A DNA stretch of 64,000 bases, from assembly GCF_004379255.2 (NCBI RefSeq), contig NC_056043.1, forward strand, positions 1,612,001-1,676,000, read 5' to 3'. The notes below the pieces were generated by a model, which had not been told where the DNA came from, made no database searches, and was given only the letters and a program-made list of their open reading frames with translations. Source of the stretch: Salvia splendens. Taxonomy: Eukaryota; Streptophyta; Magnoliopsida; Lamiales; Lamiaceae. The translations under genes were made by a program, and so were the position numbers. Positions 40,217 through 51,521 of this stretch are shown here, in pieces (position 1 is the first letter of the stretch; each line of letters opens with the position of its first letter).

Positions 40217-40450
40217 CTCCCTCCGTTACACCATAAGCGAGACACTTTATTTTTTTGCACTCGTTTTTGAAAAATAATGTCAAGTATAGAGATAGCATAA
40301 TGTAGATGAGACTCTTCTTGACAATATTCTCTCTCTAACTTTACATTCTCTCTACTTTTTTTTCTCTCTACTTTTACTATTTTATACTCCTATTATTTTT
40401 ACAAAACGAGTGCAAAAATGAATCATCTCGCTTATGTGGGACGGAGGGAG
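40217..40450. mobile_element. Stowaway-like MITE 3' of the PPR gene
   Basis: CTCCCTCCGTTACACCATAA at the left and its complement pattern CTTATGTGGGACGGAGGGAG at the right, with internal TTGCACTCG and CGAGTGCAA arms. TA precedes the left end; the right flank (TT) is not a clean TA. Confidence 0.82.
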
Positions 40451-40700
40451 TTTATTTTTGTAAAGCTAGTTGACCTTGAATTTGCATTGATTACATTTAT
40501 AAGTATATTTTATTTTTTGGCAAATTGTTGAAAAAATACAAAGTTTGATCAAATTGTATTCAATGCCCAAGGACGGAGGGAGTTTATTTCAGTAAAGCTA
40601 GTTGACCTTGAATTTGCATTGATTACATTTATATTTTTTATTTTTTGGCAAATTGTTGAAAAAACGCAAAGTTTGATCAAATTCTAGTTAATGCCGTAAC
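40439..40700. repeat. 132-bp tandem duplication including a MITE terminus
   Basis: GGACGGAGGGAGTTTATTT, then GTAAAGCTAGTTGACCTTGA and TTTGGCAAATTGTTGAAAAA, recurs at an offset of 132 bp (40439 and 40571). The duplicated block begins with the last bases of the Stowaway-like MITE. Confidence 0.9.
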
Positions 40701-41166
40701 TTCAAAAAATGTTAATCATGATTTTGTCATTTTTTAAAAATTGTCTCATTCATACGTATTTGGAGGAAATTGTGTTTGGCATGAAGCCGAAACCCATGAT
40801 CTTTTTGCAAATTTATATATCACTCATAAGACCAATTGGTTTTAATATGAAAAATATAAAAAAAATTTAGATTAGACTTAAGTTTTTGGCTTCCAAAGCA
40901 CACATAATTTCCCCTCGAATCTAAATCAATAGTACAATTGAAAAAATGTCAAACGTAATAATATAATACTATTAACTAAGTATTCTTTAAAGTTGTGGGA
41001 ATGATCAAAATTAATGATTTTTTCCTTTTATTTTTAGAAGAATTTCATTTATACTGGATATCCTTTTTTATATATCTTTTTCTTGTAATAAATTTGTTAT
41101 AATCTCATCTTCAACATGTTATATAAAGAGGTTTCACCCACACCTCTTGGTTTTATAATTGTAAGA
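40701..41166. other. 5' flank of the two-domain CLE gene
   Basis: Resembles the 5' flanks of the 32465 and 35695 genes (ATCATACATAA/CACACATAAT and CAAATCTAAATCAATAG blocks), so the promoter was duplicated with the gene. A TATA box, TATAAAGA, lies at 41122-41129. The ATG at 41116 overlaps that box and was not used. Confidence 0.65.
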
Positions 41167-41493
41167 ATGGACCCTTCCTTAGTTAAATTACTAATTTCAT
41201 GCTTGATTGTACTTTGTGCATCTTCGATGATCCTCTCACGACCGTGGAATAGTCGAGAACTTTTTCATGATATGGGGTTTGATGTTGCCCTAGACGAATT
41301 CAGCCTCAAGAATGACATAGGTTCGTCGTTACAACATACTGTGCCCAGTGGACCGTATCATCTTAACCATGGTGTTACTCCAGTATCATCTAAAGTGAAC
41401 GAGGATGCTTCATTGAGAGGTGTATCGCGCAATACTGGTGTAGGTTCGTTGCTTAGGCCTGCACCTAGTGGTCCAGATCCTCTACATCATTAG
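41167..41493 (+). CDS. CLE prepropeptide with two CLE motifs (108 aa)
   Basis: Signal peptide at about 1-24 (VKLLISCLIVLCASSMILS), conserved leader SRELFHDMGFDVALDEF, then motif 57-68 HTVPSGPYHLNH, which is degenerate in its second half, and motif 97-108 RPAPSGPDPLHH at the very C-terminus, with Ala in place of Val at position 3. It is clearly paralogous to the 32758 and 35695 genes. The TATA box lies 45 bp upstream. Only the second motif looks likely to yield a canonical peptide. Confidence 0.82.
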   Translation: MDPSLVKLLISCLIVLCASSMILSRPWNSRELFHDMGFDVALDEFSLKNDIGSSLQHTVPSGPYHLNHGVTPVSSKVNEDASLRGVSRNTGVGSLLRPAPSGPDPLHH

Positions 41494-43038
41494 GTAATGT
41501 TTGATCTAAGATGGTCATCCAAGTAGCAACTATCTTTAATTATATTTGGATGTGTTGTTAACAATGACAATTAATAAAAGTCAACATCAAACTCTTGCTC
41601 AAGTTAAACTATTTTTAAGAATATCAGTTTTTAGTCATAGGTAGCTGAATGTTAAGATGTCTAGAATCACAAATAGTGAATATTTGAAGATTTCAAAATT
41701 GTGATATGTAATAAAATAGACTAAAGTCCAAAATTTGTCATTTACATTTGTTCGAAAAATGTTTTTGGTCATACATAATAAGTGTCATGGCTTCTGATCC
41801 TAAACAATTCTGTCAAAAAAAATTAACAGCCAACAATATTTTAAGCATATTAGTAACTTAACTATATTGCATCTAAATTAAAAATTATAAGGAGAAGAAA
41901 GTCCTTTAATATTTTTATCTTTAATATATGTGTTTTGTCAAATATAAGTATTTCTTAACTCTTATAATTAGAATATTATTTAGCTCACAGATTTGGTCAA
42001 AATATTGTTGACCGCCAACTTTTAGATAAAACCGTTGAATATGGACTAAAACATATCGTTTAGGATACATAGTATTGCATTTTGTGTAGGACAATTTTTT
42101 TTCTGGCAAATGTAGAGAACCAATTTTAAATTTTAGTCTATAATATATTTTTGTGATCAAATCAACTAGTTTTGTAAATTTTTGTTCTATAATTAATTTA
42201 TGCGTGTATAGTTTCTTAAAGAATTGTTTTGAAGAATAAATTTAAGTATGTTGTTAATTGTTATAGTAACTGTCATATAATCTTAAAAAACCTAAGTATT
42301 TTAATTTTAATATTGTAATATTATCAAAACATGTGCATTTGATTTATTGTCAGATCTATTAATGTTACTATTATTTGTTCTATATCTAAACTATTATTGT
42401 GTACATATATAATTATAATAATTTATAATAAAATCATTATTTATCTCAAATAATTTACTCAAAGCAAGTAAAATTAAAACAAATTAAAATTTCGTACATC
42501 ACACGGGTGTAACTTGAATTGTAGCATTGTAATATAATCTAGTGATCAAATGAGTCATATACCTTCAAATTTTGAAAGTCCTTAAAATAATCCCCTTTTT
42601 TAATAATAATAATGATAATATAATAATGATAATATAATAATAATAACAACTATTGTTACAATAATAATATATGGCACAAAATATTTTGACAATAGCATGG
42701 ACGGTTATTAATAATATACTATAACAAAGGGTTATTATGTTTCTCTACAATGATAAATTGTGGAATTTGCATCATTTTTTAGTTTGTGGGATCTACCATC
42801 TTTGGCCAAATATTTGTGATTTTATGGAATAATACCCCTTACTCTTACATCGATCTATACATTAATTATTATAAAAGAATTACATTTACATTGGATGTCC
42901 TTTATTAATTCACGAGATTACCTTGTTTTAAAAATTGTACTAATCTTTCATTAAGAAATAAAAATGAAATAAAGGCAATCTCCTCATCAACATGTTATAT
43001 ATATGGGTTTGACACCTCTTGGTTTTATAACTGCAAGC
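41494..43038. other. AT-rich spacer within the CLE cluster
   Basis: No gene. 42600-42680 is a low-complexity ATA/ATG stretch. From about 42880 the sequence again resembles the CLE 5' flanks (AGAATTACATTTACATTGGAT, TTATATATATGGG). Confidence 0.55.
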
Positions 43039-43383
43039 ATGGCTCCTTCCTTTGTAGCTAAATCACTATTTTCATGCTTGACTGTACTTTGTGCATCTCC
43101 GGTGATCCTCTCGCGCTCGTTGAATAGCCGAGAACTTTTTCAATAATTAGGGTTTGGTGCTGCCCTAGACGAATTCCACATCAAAAATAACGTAGGTTCG
43201 TCGTTTAGAAAGGTGCCAAGTGGACCTGATCATTAACATATTGGTGTTACTCTCGTATCATCCAAAGTGAGCGGGGATGATTCATTGGTGGGGTTCTCGC
43301 ACCATATTGATGCAAGTTCGTCGTTTAGAAAGGTGCCCCGTGGAGCGGGTCCTCGACATAATGGTGTTCCTACAACATCCTAA
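43039..43383 (+). pseudogene. CLE multi-domain pseudogene with two in-frame stops
   Basis: ATG GCT CCT TCC onward reads through a CLE-paralogue signal peptide (LFSCLTVLCASPVILS) and leader, with TAA at 43144-43146 in place of the His codon of SRELFHELGF. A second TAA falls inside the first CLE motif (KVPSGPDH, then stop). The second motif is decayed to RKVPRGAGPRHN. The frame otherwise stays in register to TAA 43381-43383, so these are point mutations without frameshifts. Confidence 0.88.
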
Positions 43384-45214
43384 TGGCATGGATGCTAAGC
43401 TAGAAGAAATAATATGGGTTGGTCGTTTAGGAATGAGCCTGGTTGTTCATGTATAATGAATTTGAAATATACATAGGACTTAGGAGTATTTATTAAGTGA
43501 ATGTTATTGCATGATTACAAACCTAAACATATCTTAAGAAAATACCATTAAAACTACTTAATTACTTGTCTATAATATACTAGTTCAATTGCACTCATAA
43601 AGACATTTTTTTGGGGATATGTGACTCAAATCGACACATTTCCTATAATAAAAATTTCGGCTAATAATTTTCGACATGACATGAAAAAGCATGACGTTAA
43701 ATGGTAACTATCAAATCTTATTGTGATCGTGTTCTTTTTGGATTGATTCGACAAGGACACGATAATTTCGAGGTGGGTTCAGGCGGATTTGGGTTCGACC
43801 CTCATAGGCTGTAGGATCGTGAACCCTAGACTTCACCTGAATTTGACATTACTAATAATTTTGGATTGTCATTTGCTTCTACTATTGAAAAAGGAAACAT
43901 GACATAGTAATATGGAATTGCATTTGATTGGATTATTGTATATCACTATTGCTTCAGCGGAATAACTATTTCATTTAAACCAACAACCCACTACTATGTT
44001 ATAGCTACTTCTTGATGTGTCATATTCATATATATTCAACATCAGAAAATTCATTTCAAATTGCAATTGGCCTCTTTTATTTGAAATAACAAAATACTCT
44101 AATGAGTTCAACTACCTTTTAGGTTTATTTATTTTGGGATCATGAAAATTAAACTAGCCACTTTTTGGAATGAAATTCAAAATATATAGTAGAAGTACTA
44201 AATAATTTAATAATTATATATACCAGTGCCTCCAAGTACCTTTCAGGTTTATTTATTTGTGGTAATTAAAAATAAACTAGCCATTTTTTATTTTATAAAA
44301 ATTTATACTATAATTTAAAGATTTAGGCCATCTTGAATATATCCCTATTTATTACTCCATTTGTCTATGTTGTTTTATAAATTTTATTTACACGCAATAT
44401 TAACTAAAAGCGTTACATTGCGAGCGACCCACTCTTATACACTGATAGAAATTCATTAGGTTTTGTTTTTAAAAAAATCAACAATGAAAAAAATAATTTA
44501 TAATACTTATAAATACTAATTTCACTTTTCTTTTTATACATAACACCTTCCATGATAAACTAGCAAAATAATTTATGATTCTTCTCCAAATTTTCCACTT
44601 ATTATATATGGTGTCGAAATTCGAGTGGTTAAATTAATTTTAAATTTTGAGTTGAACAAAGTGGCATGTCAATTTTTCTTTCAACTTAATTATATATGTC
44701 TCATTTAATTAAAATAATAATAGAAATATGATTAGTTATACGAGTCAAATTCAAATTGGGTCCTTTTCTTAAGCAATGAAATCTCTAATTAATTATATAT
44801 ACAATTTTAAGTGCAAGTTCAACCACTATTAAAGCAACTTAGTAACTTTAAATTTAGAGATAATGTTACAACAACTACAAGATTTATGAAAATGATATTT
44901 GGCCTTGGCTCATTCCGGCAGTGGATCGTTTATGAAAGTTTTCACTATTTTAAATTTTTAATAGAATTAAAAAAATTTGCAAAATATTTTCTCTGTTGCA
45001 CTCAATATGAACCGTATTCACTAAATAGGCACATTTTCGCGACGAAAAAAGCGTCAATCATAAGTTTGCGACTGTTCCGAAGACTCTGCGACGGAATTAG
45101 AGACGGACATTTCCGTCGCAAAACAAAACATTATATATTCATTTTTTTTATAAAATTAGCTCCTATATAAAGGAGAAAATTACAAATAAACTCATATACT
45201 ATAGATATGAGGAA
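43384..45214. other. Intergenic; transposon remnant near 45020-45125
   Basis: AT-rich, with no gene recognised. 45020-45125 (TTTTCGCGACGAAAAAAGCG to GACATTTCCGTCGCAAAAC) looks like the end of a plant DNA transposon but a partner terminus was not found. Confidence 0.45.
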
Positions 45215-45300
45215 ATTAAAACAAATATCAAGAGGGCTCAAACTCAGCACCTCATGCAATAATGTCTAAGCTCCTTGCCGTTAGGACAAAGGCTCTGGAG
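45215..45300 (-). repeat. Possible tRNA-derived SINE head
   Basis: On the minus strand, TCCTAACGGCAAGGAGCTTA (A-box-like) is followed after about 30 bases by GAGTTTGAGCCCT, close to the B-box GGTTCGANYCC. Spacing and order fit a pol III internal promoter of a tRNA-derived SINE. The B box is imperfect and the element tail was not delimited. Confidence 0.35.
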
Positions 45301-45624
45301 ACATTATATATTCATATTGGACACATTATATATTCATATTAAATTATAAGATAGTGTAAGTATAATCATGATCCAATTTAAAGCAATTGCACTTGTGTAA
45401 ATCTCCATTTCTGCGGTGGAACTTATCGTTTCTTTGACAATATCATACTAGAAACAGAGAACTAAGTAATTATAATTAATGGTCGAGTCAAATTGATGTA
45501 ACATAGAGACAATTATCCAAAGCTCATAATTCTTACTAATATTGAAGTCATAAATAAAATTTTGAAACAAATGTCACATTCTATCCACTTTGCTCGGTCC
45601 CTATTTTCCTCTTATACTCTATTC
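45301..45624. other. 5' flank of the CLE gene at 45718
   Basis: AT-rich; a short direct repeat (ACATTATATATTCATATT) at 45300-45340. Nothing else seen. Confidence 0.5.
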
Positions 45625-45632
45625 TATAAATA
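45625..45632 (+). promoter_or_regulatory. TATA box of the CLE gene at 45718
   Basis: TATAAATA in CTATTCTATAAATACCCAT, 93 bp before the ATG. Confidence 0.7.
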
Positions 45633-45717
45633 CCCATGCAATAAATAGATACATGCAATAGTATTTATTTGACTCCATTTTTCTTGGGCTTTATCATCTC
45701 CATTTGTCAATTAATTA

Positions 45718-45987
45718 ATGGCTTATTCAAGAGTTGTGTACTTGTCCCTCTTCTTCCTCCTCTTCCTCTCGTTATTGACCGGAGAGGCGGCGGGTGTGGT
45801 CCCAGCCAACCTCAAGAGGCAACATTTCGGGAGGAAATTGGGGCTCACTGGAGCTGAATTAGAGTATTATTACCGAAAAAGATCACTCGAGACGGGTTAT
45901 GATGATAGAGTTGTTCCCGGTGGCCCTGATCCTCATCATCACTATTCCGTGCCACCTATGAGCGTCACACAAGATCCTTTATTATAA
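45718..45987 (+). CDS. CLE signalling-peptide precursor, single domain with C-terminal extension (89 aa)
   Basis: Signal peptide at about 1-25 (VVYLSLFFLLFLSLLTGEAA), a variable middle rich in Arg/Lys, and a CLE motif at residues 64-75, RVVPGGPDPHHH, followed by a 14-residue tail. The motif is close to the CLV3-type consensus. It lacks the SRELFHELGF leader of the multi-domain genes and is more like the gene at 30874 in build (PGGPDPxHH). Probably an older member of the cluster. The C-terminal tail must be trimmed if the peptide is released. Confidence 0.88.
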   Translation: MAYSRVVYLSLFFLLFLSLLTGEAAGVVPANLKRQHFGRKLGLTGAELEYYYRKRSLETGYDDRVVPGGPDPHHHYSVPPMSVTQDPLL

Positions 45988-47267
45988 ATAGTGTTTGTTT
46001 TATGTTTTGATATTGACTATTATGGTACAATATAGAATGTTGTACTCCATAACTCCGTTAATGTGACTCTTCGTGACATTAATGTTGTTGAAATAAAATA
46101 TATGTTATATTATGGAGTTTTTTAAATATGTACCACTCTGACATATATCGGTATAAAATAATGAATCAGCTCGTAGAATTCTTTGGTATATCGAGCTATG
46201 AATTACTTGCTGCAGATTGTTAGGTGCTTCCACCTGATAATCCTGAAACTAACTCATTATTTCGTTGTCTAAATAGGTCAAATGCAATATAAATCAAACT
46301 TTTCATAACATTGACGTTTTTAAAATGAAAAATAATCTGGCCTCTCACATTTCAACGAGCGTAAAAAACATGCACGATTTCATTGGCGCAGTGGCTGCGT
46401 CGCCGCACATGTATGTGCGTGGGTGGCGAGCGGCCATCGACTTTCCCTCCCCCACGCCCCATCTTGTCCCACCACATAGTACAACGCGGGCCATGCCCGT
46501 CTCATTTTTACGAGACAGGCTAGCGAGCCCGCGTTGCTGATGCCCTGAAAATGAGATCTAAAATTAAATAGAAATCCAAATAATATGCGGACCCAGTTCG
46601 GGTCCGAGAGGAAAAAAACCCATATTCTTCAAGTCAAGTCAACTCCGCCAAATCTGGGGATTCTCCACGCGCCACCACCGAGCGTGGGAGTTGAAGGTCA
46701 AGCTCATGTACAAGAAACACCTTCATTTACATCCCGACCGTCCATCGTCATCAGCAGCTAATAAAACGTAATCGCAGCCGTTGAAGCTCCCCGTGTTCAT
46801 CACGCTCCATCTATGCGCATGGTCTTCCCTCTACTCGCCGGTCTCCTATCTTTGTCCAAGATAAGCCATTAATCATTGTTGAGTAAAGACAGATCGCAAA
46901 GAGGGGGAAAAAAATCTTCGAAAAGGTATGTTTCAAAGCCCTAATCTAAGCTCTCTGCCGATTGCGTGTGTAGAAACAGAACATACCCTGTTTTGATTGA
47001 ACTCGGCGAGCTTAGTTTGTAATTTATGTGGATTGATTAGGGTTTGACTTCTCTTTGAATTTTCGAGAAATTGAGCTTGTGTGTGTGCTGTGTGTCACGT
47101 GGATTGATTAGGGATTGACTTCGCGTTGGAATTTTGAGAAATTGAGCTGGTTTTTATGTGTCGTGTGGATTGATTATGGCTTGACTTCGCGTTGAAATTT
47201 CGTGAAATTGAGCTGGTGTGTGTGTTCTGTGTGTTTCTCTGCGATAATTTGGTTGAGGCGTGGTGCA
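45988..47267. other. Intergenic; GC-rich transposon-like patch and GTE 5' UTR
   Basis: 46350-46545 is a GC-rich patch whose right end, reversed, reads GGGCATCAGCAACGCGGGCT, resembling PIF/Harbinger MITE termini; no left end was fixed. 46860-47267 is probably the 5' UTR of the GTE gene, with a likely donor site AAAAG/GTATG at 46925 starting a 5' UTR intron. A direct repeat around TGTGGATTGATTAGGG lies at 47025-47180. Confidence 0.45.
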
Positions 47268-49267
47268 ATGTTGGGGGATGGGAATGAGGGATCGGAGGAG
47301 GATAAATTGGGGGAGCGTAAGGTTTACAGTAGAACGCCGTCGTTTAAAGGGCTTGAAAACAGTCACAGCAGTAGTAATTTGTTGATGGAGCAGCAGCAGC
47401 AGCTGAAGTCTCAAGCTATGGCCTCAGATGGCTTGAATTCTATGAGAAGAATGCATGATTCTGGTGTTGGTGTGGGCCGTGATGGCTTTGTTGGGATAAA
47501 TTTGTCTACGAAGTCGAAGCGTGATGCTCTGGAGCTGAGGAGGAAGCTGGAGAGCGAGAGGGATAAGGTGCGGAGCTTGATGAGGAGGATTGAGTCGCTA
47601 AAGAATGGAGTTCAGGGATTTGGTGGTAGAGATCGGGATTACGTAGCTGCGGGATTGGGGACGCCTCGGACGTTGAAGCCATTGAATCCATTGAGTGTGG
47701 TTGTGAATGAGAATGGCCAGCCGGGAAATGATACTGTTGAGAAGGAGAAAAGGACGCCAAAGGCAAGTAAATTATATGGAAATACCGAGTTTTTGCTTGC
47801 GAAGGACAAGATTCCGCCCGGTGAAAGTAACAAGAAATTGAAGGCGAACGGGAAGAAGGGAGGAGGAAGTGGGGCGGGGATGGAGTATTTTCCCAATCAT
47901 GTTTTCAAGAGCTGTAACGCGCTCTTAGAAAGATTGATGAAGCACAAGCATGCTTGGGTGTTTAACAAGCCGGTTGATGCAGTTGCTCTTGGTTTGCATG
48001 ACTATTTCGAGATTATTAGAAACCCTATGGACCTCGGTACTGTGAAAGGCAGGTTAACTCAGAATTGGTACAAGTCCCCTATGGAGTTTGCTGAGGATGT
48101 CGTGCTTACGTTTCAGAATGCTATGACATACAATCCGAAAGGGCAAGATGTTTATGTGATGGCTGAACAGCTGTGCAAATTATTCGAGGATAAATGGGCT
48201 CCCATAGAGGCTGGTTATAAACGTGAGATGAATCTAGCTGCGGAATATGATGTGGGGCCACCAACGCCTACATCTCGGAAGGCTCCTCAGCAGCCAAGGG
48301 AGCGGCCTGATATGGAAAAGCCTTTAGATAGATCGGCAATGGCCTACTCGGGTGATCCAAAAAGAAAGAAACCAAGTAGCGCACAGTCTGGCAAGGTTCA
48401 TGCGCCAAAGAAGCCAAAGGCAAAGGATCCGAATAAAAGGGAGATGACATATGATGAAAAACAGAAACTTAGTGTAAACTTACAGGAGTTGCCTTCGGAG
48501 AAGCTAGAAAATGTTGTTCATATCATTAAGAAGAGGAATCCGCCTGTTTCCCAGCAAGACGATGAGATTGAGGTTGACATTGACAGTGTTGATACTGAAA
48601 CTCTTTGGGAGCTTGATCGGTTCATCGCAAATTATAAGAAGAATTTGAGCAAGAACAAAAGAAAGGCTGAAATTGTCAGTAATTTAGTAGCTGGTCAGGA
48701 GCAGATCCCCAACGATATGGTAATTAATTTGCTTTACTTACTATCTCAATTTGTATTAGTTTAGAGCATTAGAGTGTTTATTGATGCATTTCATTTTTGT
48801 GTTTTTTTCGGCAGGTTGCTACCTCTGTTGTAACGGAAATGCCAATACCAAGTAGAACAGGTAAAGATTTTATCGAGTAAACTAGAAGTTTCGAATGATG
48901 CAAAAAAAAAAAGATTAACGTGATCATTTTGTCTACTCTTTTTCTTGAGCAGATGAAGAGAAAATCGCCTCACCTCCTGCTGAAGTAGAAGTGTCGGACA
49001 TAGAGCACTGTGACAAGAACCAAGGAGCCAGCCAAAACAGCTCTAGCTCTGATTCGGGATCTTCTTCCAGTGGTAGTAATTAAAAATTATTTCCTGTTGT
49101 TTCTAAAACAGCTCTTTTGCATGTTGTAGCGCATTAAATGCACATTTATTGGATACGTTACTTGAAAGTCATGCATGTCCTCTTACTAATCCTATATTTT
49201 CGTAGATTCTGAAGGAGAAACTTCCTCAGCAGATGGCTCTGATGGCAAACGCTCACCTGAGAATTGA
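47268..49267 (+). CDS. GTE-type bromodomain and NET-domain transcription regulator (559 aa)
   Basis: Binds acetylated histones through one bromodomain; plant GTE (BET-like) proteins act as transcription co-regulators in the nucleus. Exons 47268-48719, 48815-48860, 48953-49072 and 49206-49267 join in frame at GT-AG sites. Order: Gln-rich and basic N-terminus with a short coiled coil (KRDALELRRKLESERDKVRS), bromodomain at about residues 210-315 (CNALLERLMKHKHAWVFNKP, DYFEIIRNPMDLGTVKGRL, AMTYNPKGQDVYVMAEQLCK, with the acetyl-lysine-binding Asn in TYNP), NET domain at about 390-465 (MTYDEKQKLSVNLQELPSEK, EIEVDIDSVDTETLWELDRF), and an acidic Ser-rich tail from the last exons. The ATG at 47268 is preferred over 47202 because the extra 22 residues are Cys/Trp-rich and unlike the family. 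Closest in build to GTE2/GTE7 types. Confidence 0.92.
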
Positions 49268-51178
49268 GTTATCGAGGTACTAAATTGGACTAGGATAAAG
49301 TAGGTTACAATTAACATTACAGTTCCTAGCTATATGATGTAGCATTTGAACATATATTGGATTAAGATGAGCTGGCTGGATAGATGCTATAAGATTATGA
49401 TGTGGAGCATGGTGATGGAGAACGTAATATGATCTTGAACCGAAAGATAAGGGCAGCAGAGATGAGAATAACACTATTTTGGATAAAATTGGTAATTGTA
49501 TTGCTTTGTTTTTAGGTTCTCTGTGTAGAATAAAAACTACCATTGTAGAACTATTTACAAATGCAACGTGAAGGAACGTTCCTGGATATATAGATGCATA
49601 CTATGGTGCCAACTAAAATTGTAAATACATAATCAATCGAGAGTTGGGACTAATTTAAGTCCCGATCTTTTGTAAGTTGTGCATAGTTGAGAAATATCAG
49701 TAAATGCATTTCAAATGTGTCTCCTTGATCGACATTCATGATGCTCAGTAACCGTTTCTTGCTATGCTTGAACTGGATTTTTCTCGACTTTGATTTTCTT
49801 ACTGATCTCATACTCTGATGATTATTTCACCACGTCGATTTGCAGATATTGGCAAATCTCACTCTGACGATAAGGCTAGAAGTGTACACTTGAATGACAG
49901 GAATTCTTGGTCATTTGCTCAATCTGTAAATACCTGTAGTGGGTGGTAACTGTAGATTTTTGCTAAGGGGACGTGTATGGTAATCACGTTCGTCTCGTAG
50001 AGGTACGTTGCTCACAGGTAGTCGCTTGTATGATATGCTTAGGCCGTGCACCCCGATTGTACAACTCTTGATCTGTAATCACATGAAAGCTCCGTCTTCC
50101 CCCAGACGTCGTCCGTGTTCGGGTTTTGTTGATGTCTGTAATCGGCTCCACTGGTGCCCAGTTAGACTCTCATTTGAATCGTTGTCCTGTGTTTATGTGT
50201 ACATAAAGATTGCAAATTACAAATTTATTTGAAATGGTACATCATTTGAAATGACGAGCATCAAATATTATCAAAACATTTATTCCGAATAATTTGTTTA
50301 AAACAATTATGATTCGATTTAGCTTACGCAATAGTTGTCACTCTTTTTGCCAAGATACTTTTTTATTCACTTTATTCTTAGAAGCATGTACCATGACAAC
50401 TAAAAAGAAAAACCATGGAATATTAATGTAGCCTCTATTTAATGAATAGTTAGGTCGTATAATATTGAAAAGAATCAAATTAGTAGATAGTTATAACCGT
50501 TGATATATGATTAAATATAGTTTATTGTATAGATGCATTTCCAAATATCTAATCACATGCAGTGAGCCTCATACGAGCATAAACCACACCTCATTTGTTA
50601 TATTATTTATTTTTGTTTTTCCATTCCTCCTTTTGGTAAGAAACCTAATCTAGTTAATAAGCCCAATTTATACATTAAGTCTGTTTATTTTAAAAATTGT
50701 GTTTTGGTATCTTAAAGTTTAATAACCTATTGTCGATATAAAACAATGAATTGTAGCTTAAGACGTTTCAAATAGAGGAGAGTTCAAGTCATCTCGGCAG
50801 TAAATGAGGAATTATTATTGATCCATATTTTAAAAAAAATATTATCAATATAAAAAAAATTATAAAGAAAAATAGAAAGAAGAGGTGAACCATACTTTTA
50901 TCAAGTTTTGATTTAGTATATCCACTTTAAAATTAATATAATTAGATTTTGCAATCAAACAAGATTTTAGTACTTAGTATAATTTAATTTGAAGAATGAG
51001 AATAAAGTTAACCACAACTACTTGGTTTATTCATTATTGAATAACTTAATCCATTCATCACCTTCACTTACAATATATGCAAATATATTCATACTATCAC
51101 ACACTCATCCTTTCTCCCAAAAAAAAAACGCAAAATCTAGATCGAGAGCCAAAATCGAGGCGGCGAAAGCAGTCTCCG
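49268..51178. other. Intergenic: GTE 3' UTR and promoter of the microprotein gene
   Basis: 49268 to about 50230 may contain a spliced or long 3' UTR; no coding family was recognised. The rest is AT-rich. No transposon termini seen. Confidence 0.5.
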
Positions 51179-51521
51179 ATGTGCTGCGACGGCGATTGCA
51201 GGCCTCTAGGGTTTCTCCTCGGCCTGCCTTTCGCGTTTCTCTCTCTGATCATCTCTCTCGTCGGCTTACTCTTCTGGATCGTCGGGTCAGCAACTAATTC
51301 AATCCAGTGATCGATCTCTGATTTTTTTTTTTCAATTTTCGCGTCGTTGAATCGGTGGTGGTGAAAATTCGATACAAATGCGTGTTTGTGTGTGTAGGTT
51401 GGTGCTGAGCTGCGTATGCCCGTGCTGTTACTGCGTGACGCTGCTGGTGGAGATGGCGCTCGAGCTCATTAAAGCTCCGATTCGCGTCATGGAGTGGTTC
51501 ACTTCTCAGATCCCTTGCTAA
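51179..51521 (+). CDS. Cysteine-rich membrane microprotein (76 aa)
   Basis: Two exons, 51179-51285 and 51398-51521, join at GT-AG in frame. The product starts [20 protein letters not shown], has a strongly hydrophobic stretch of about 30 residues ([11 protein letters not shown] to LLFWIVGLVL), a Cys cluster CVCPCCYC, then an amphipathic segment and the end [17 protein letters not shown] recall a conserved family of short plant proteins with this build and the [13 protein letters not shown] and PIxVMEWFTSxIPC blocks, but no established function. Likely an integral membrane or palmitoylated protein, given the paired cysteines near the membrane. Without the second exon the frame stops after SATNSIQ, so the splice is required. 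Confidence 0.85.

Noticed and set aside
44811..45170. 119-residue plus-strand frame
   Set aside because: Low-complexity, Phe/Lys-rich translation of AT-rich DNA that runs into a transposon remnant.
30874..45987. Horizontal transfer of the multi-CLE genes from a nematode
   Set aside because: Precursor leader, TATA context and single-domain relatives are all local and plant-like; decaying copies of several ages indicate growth in place.
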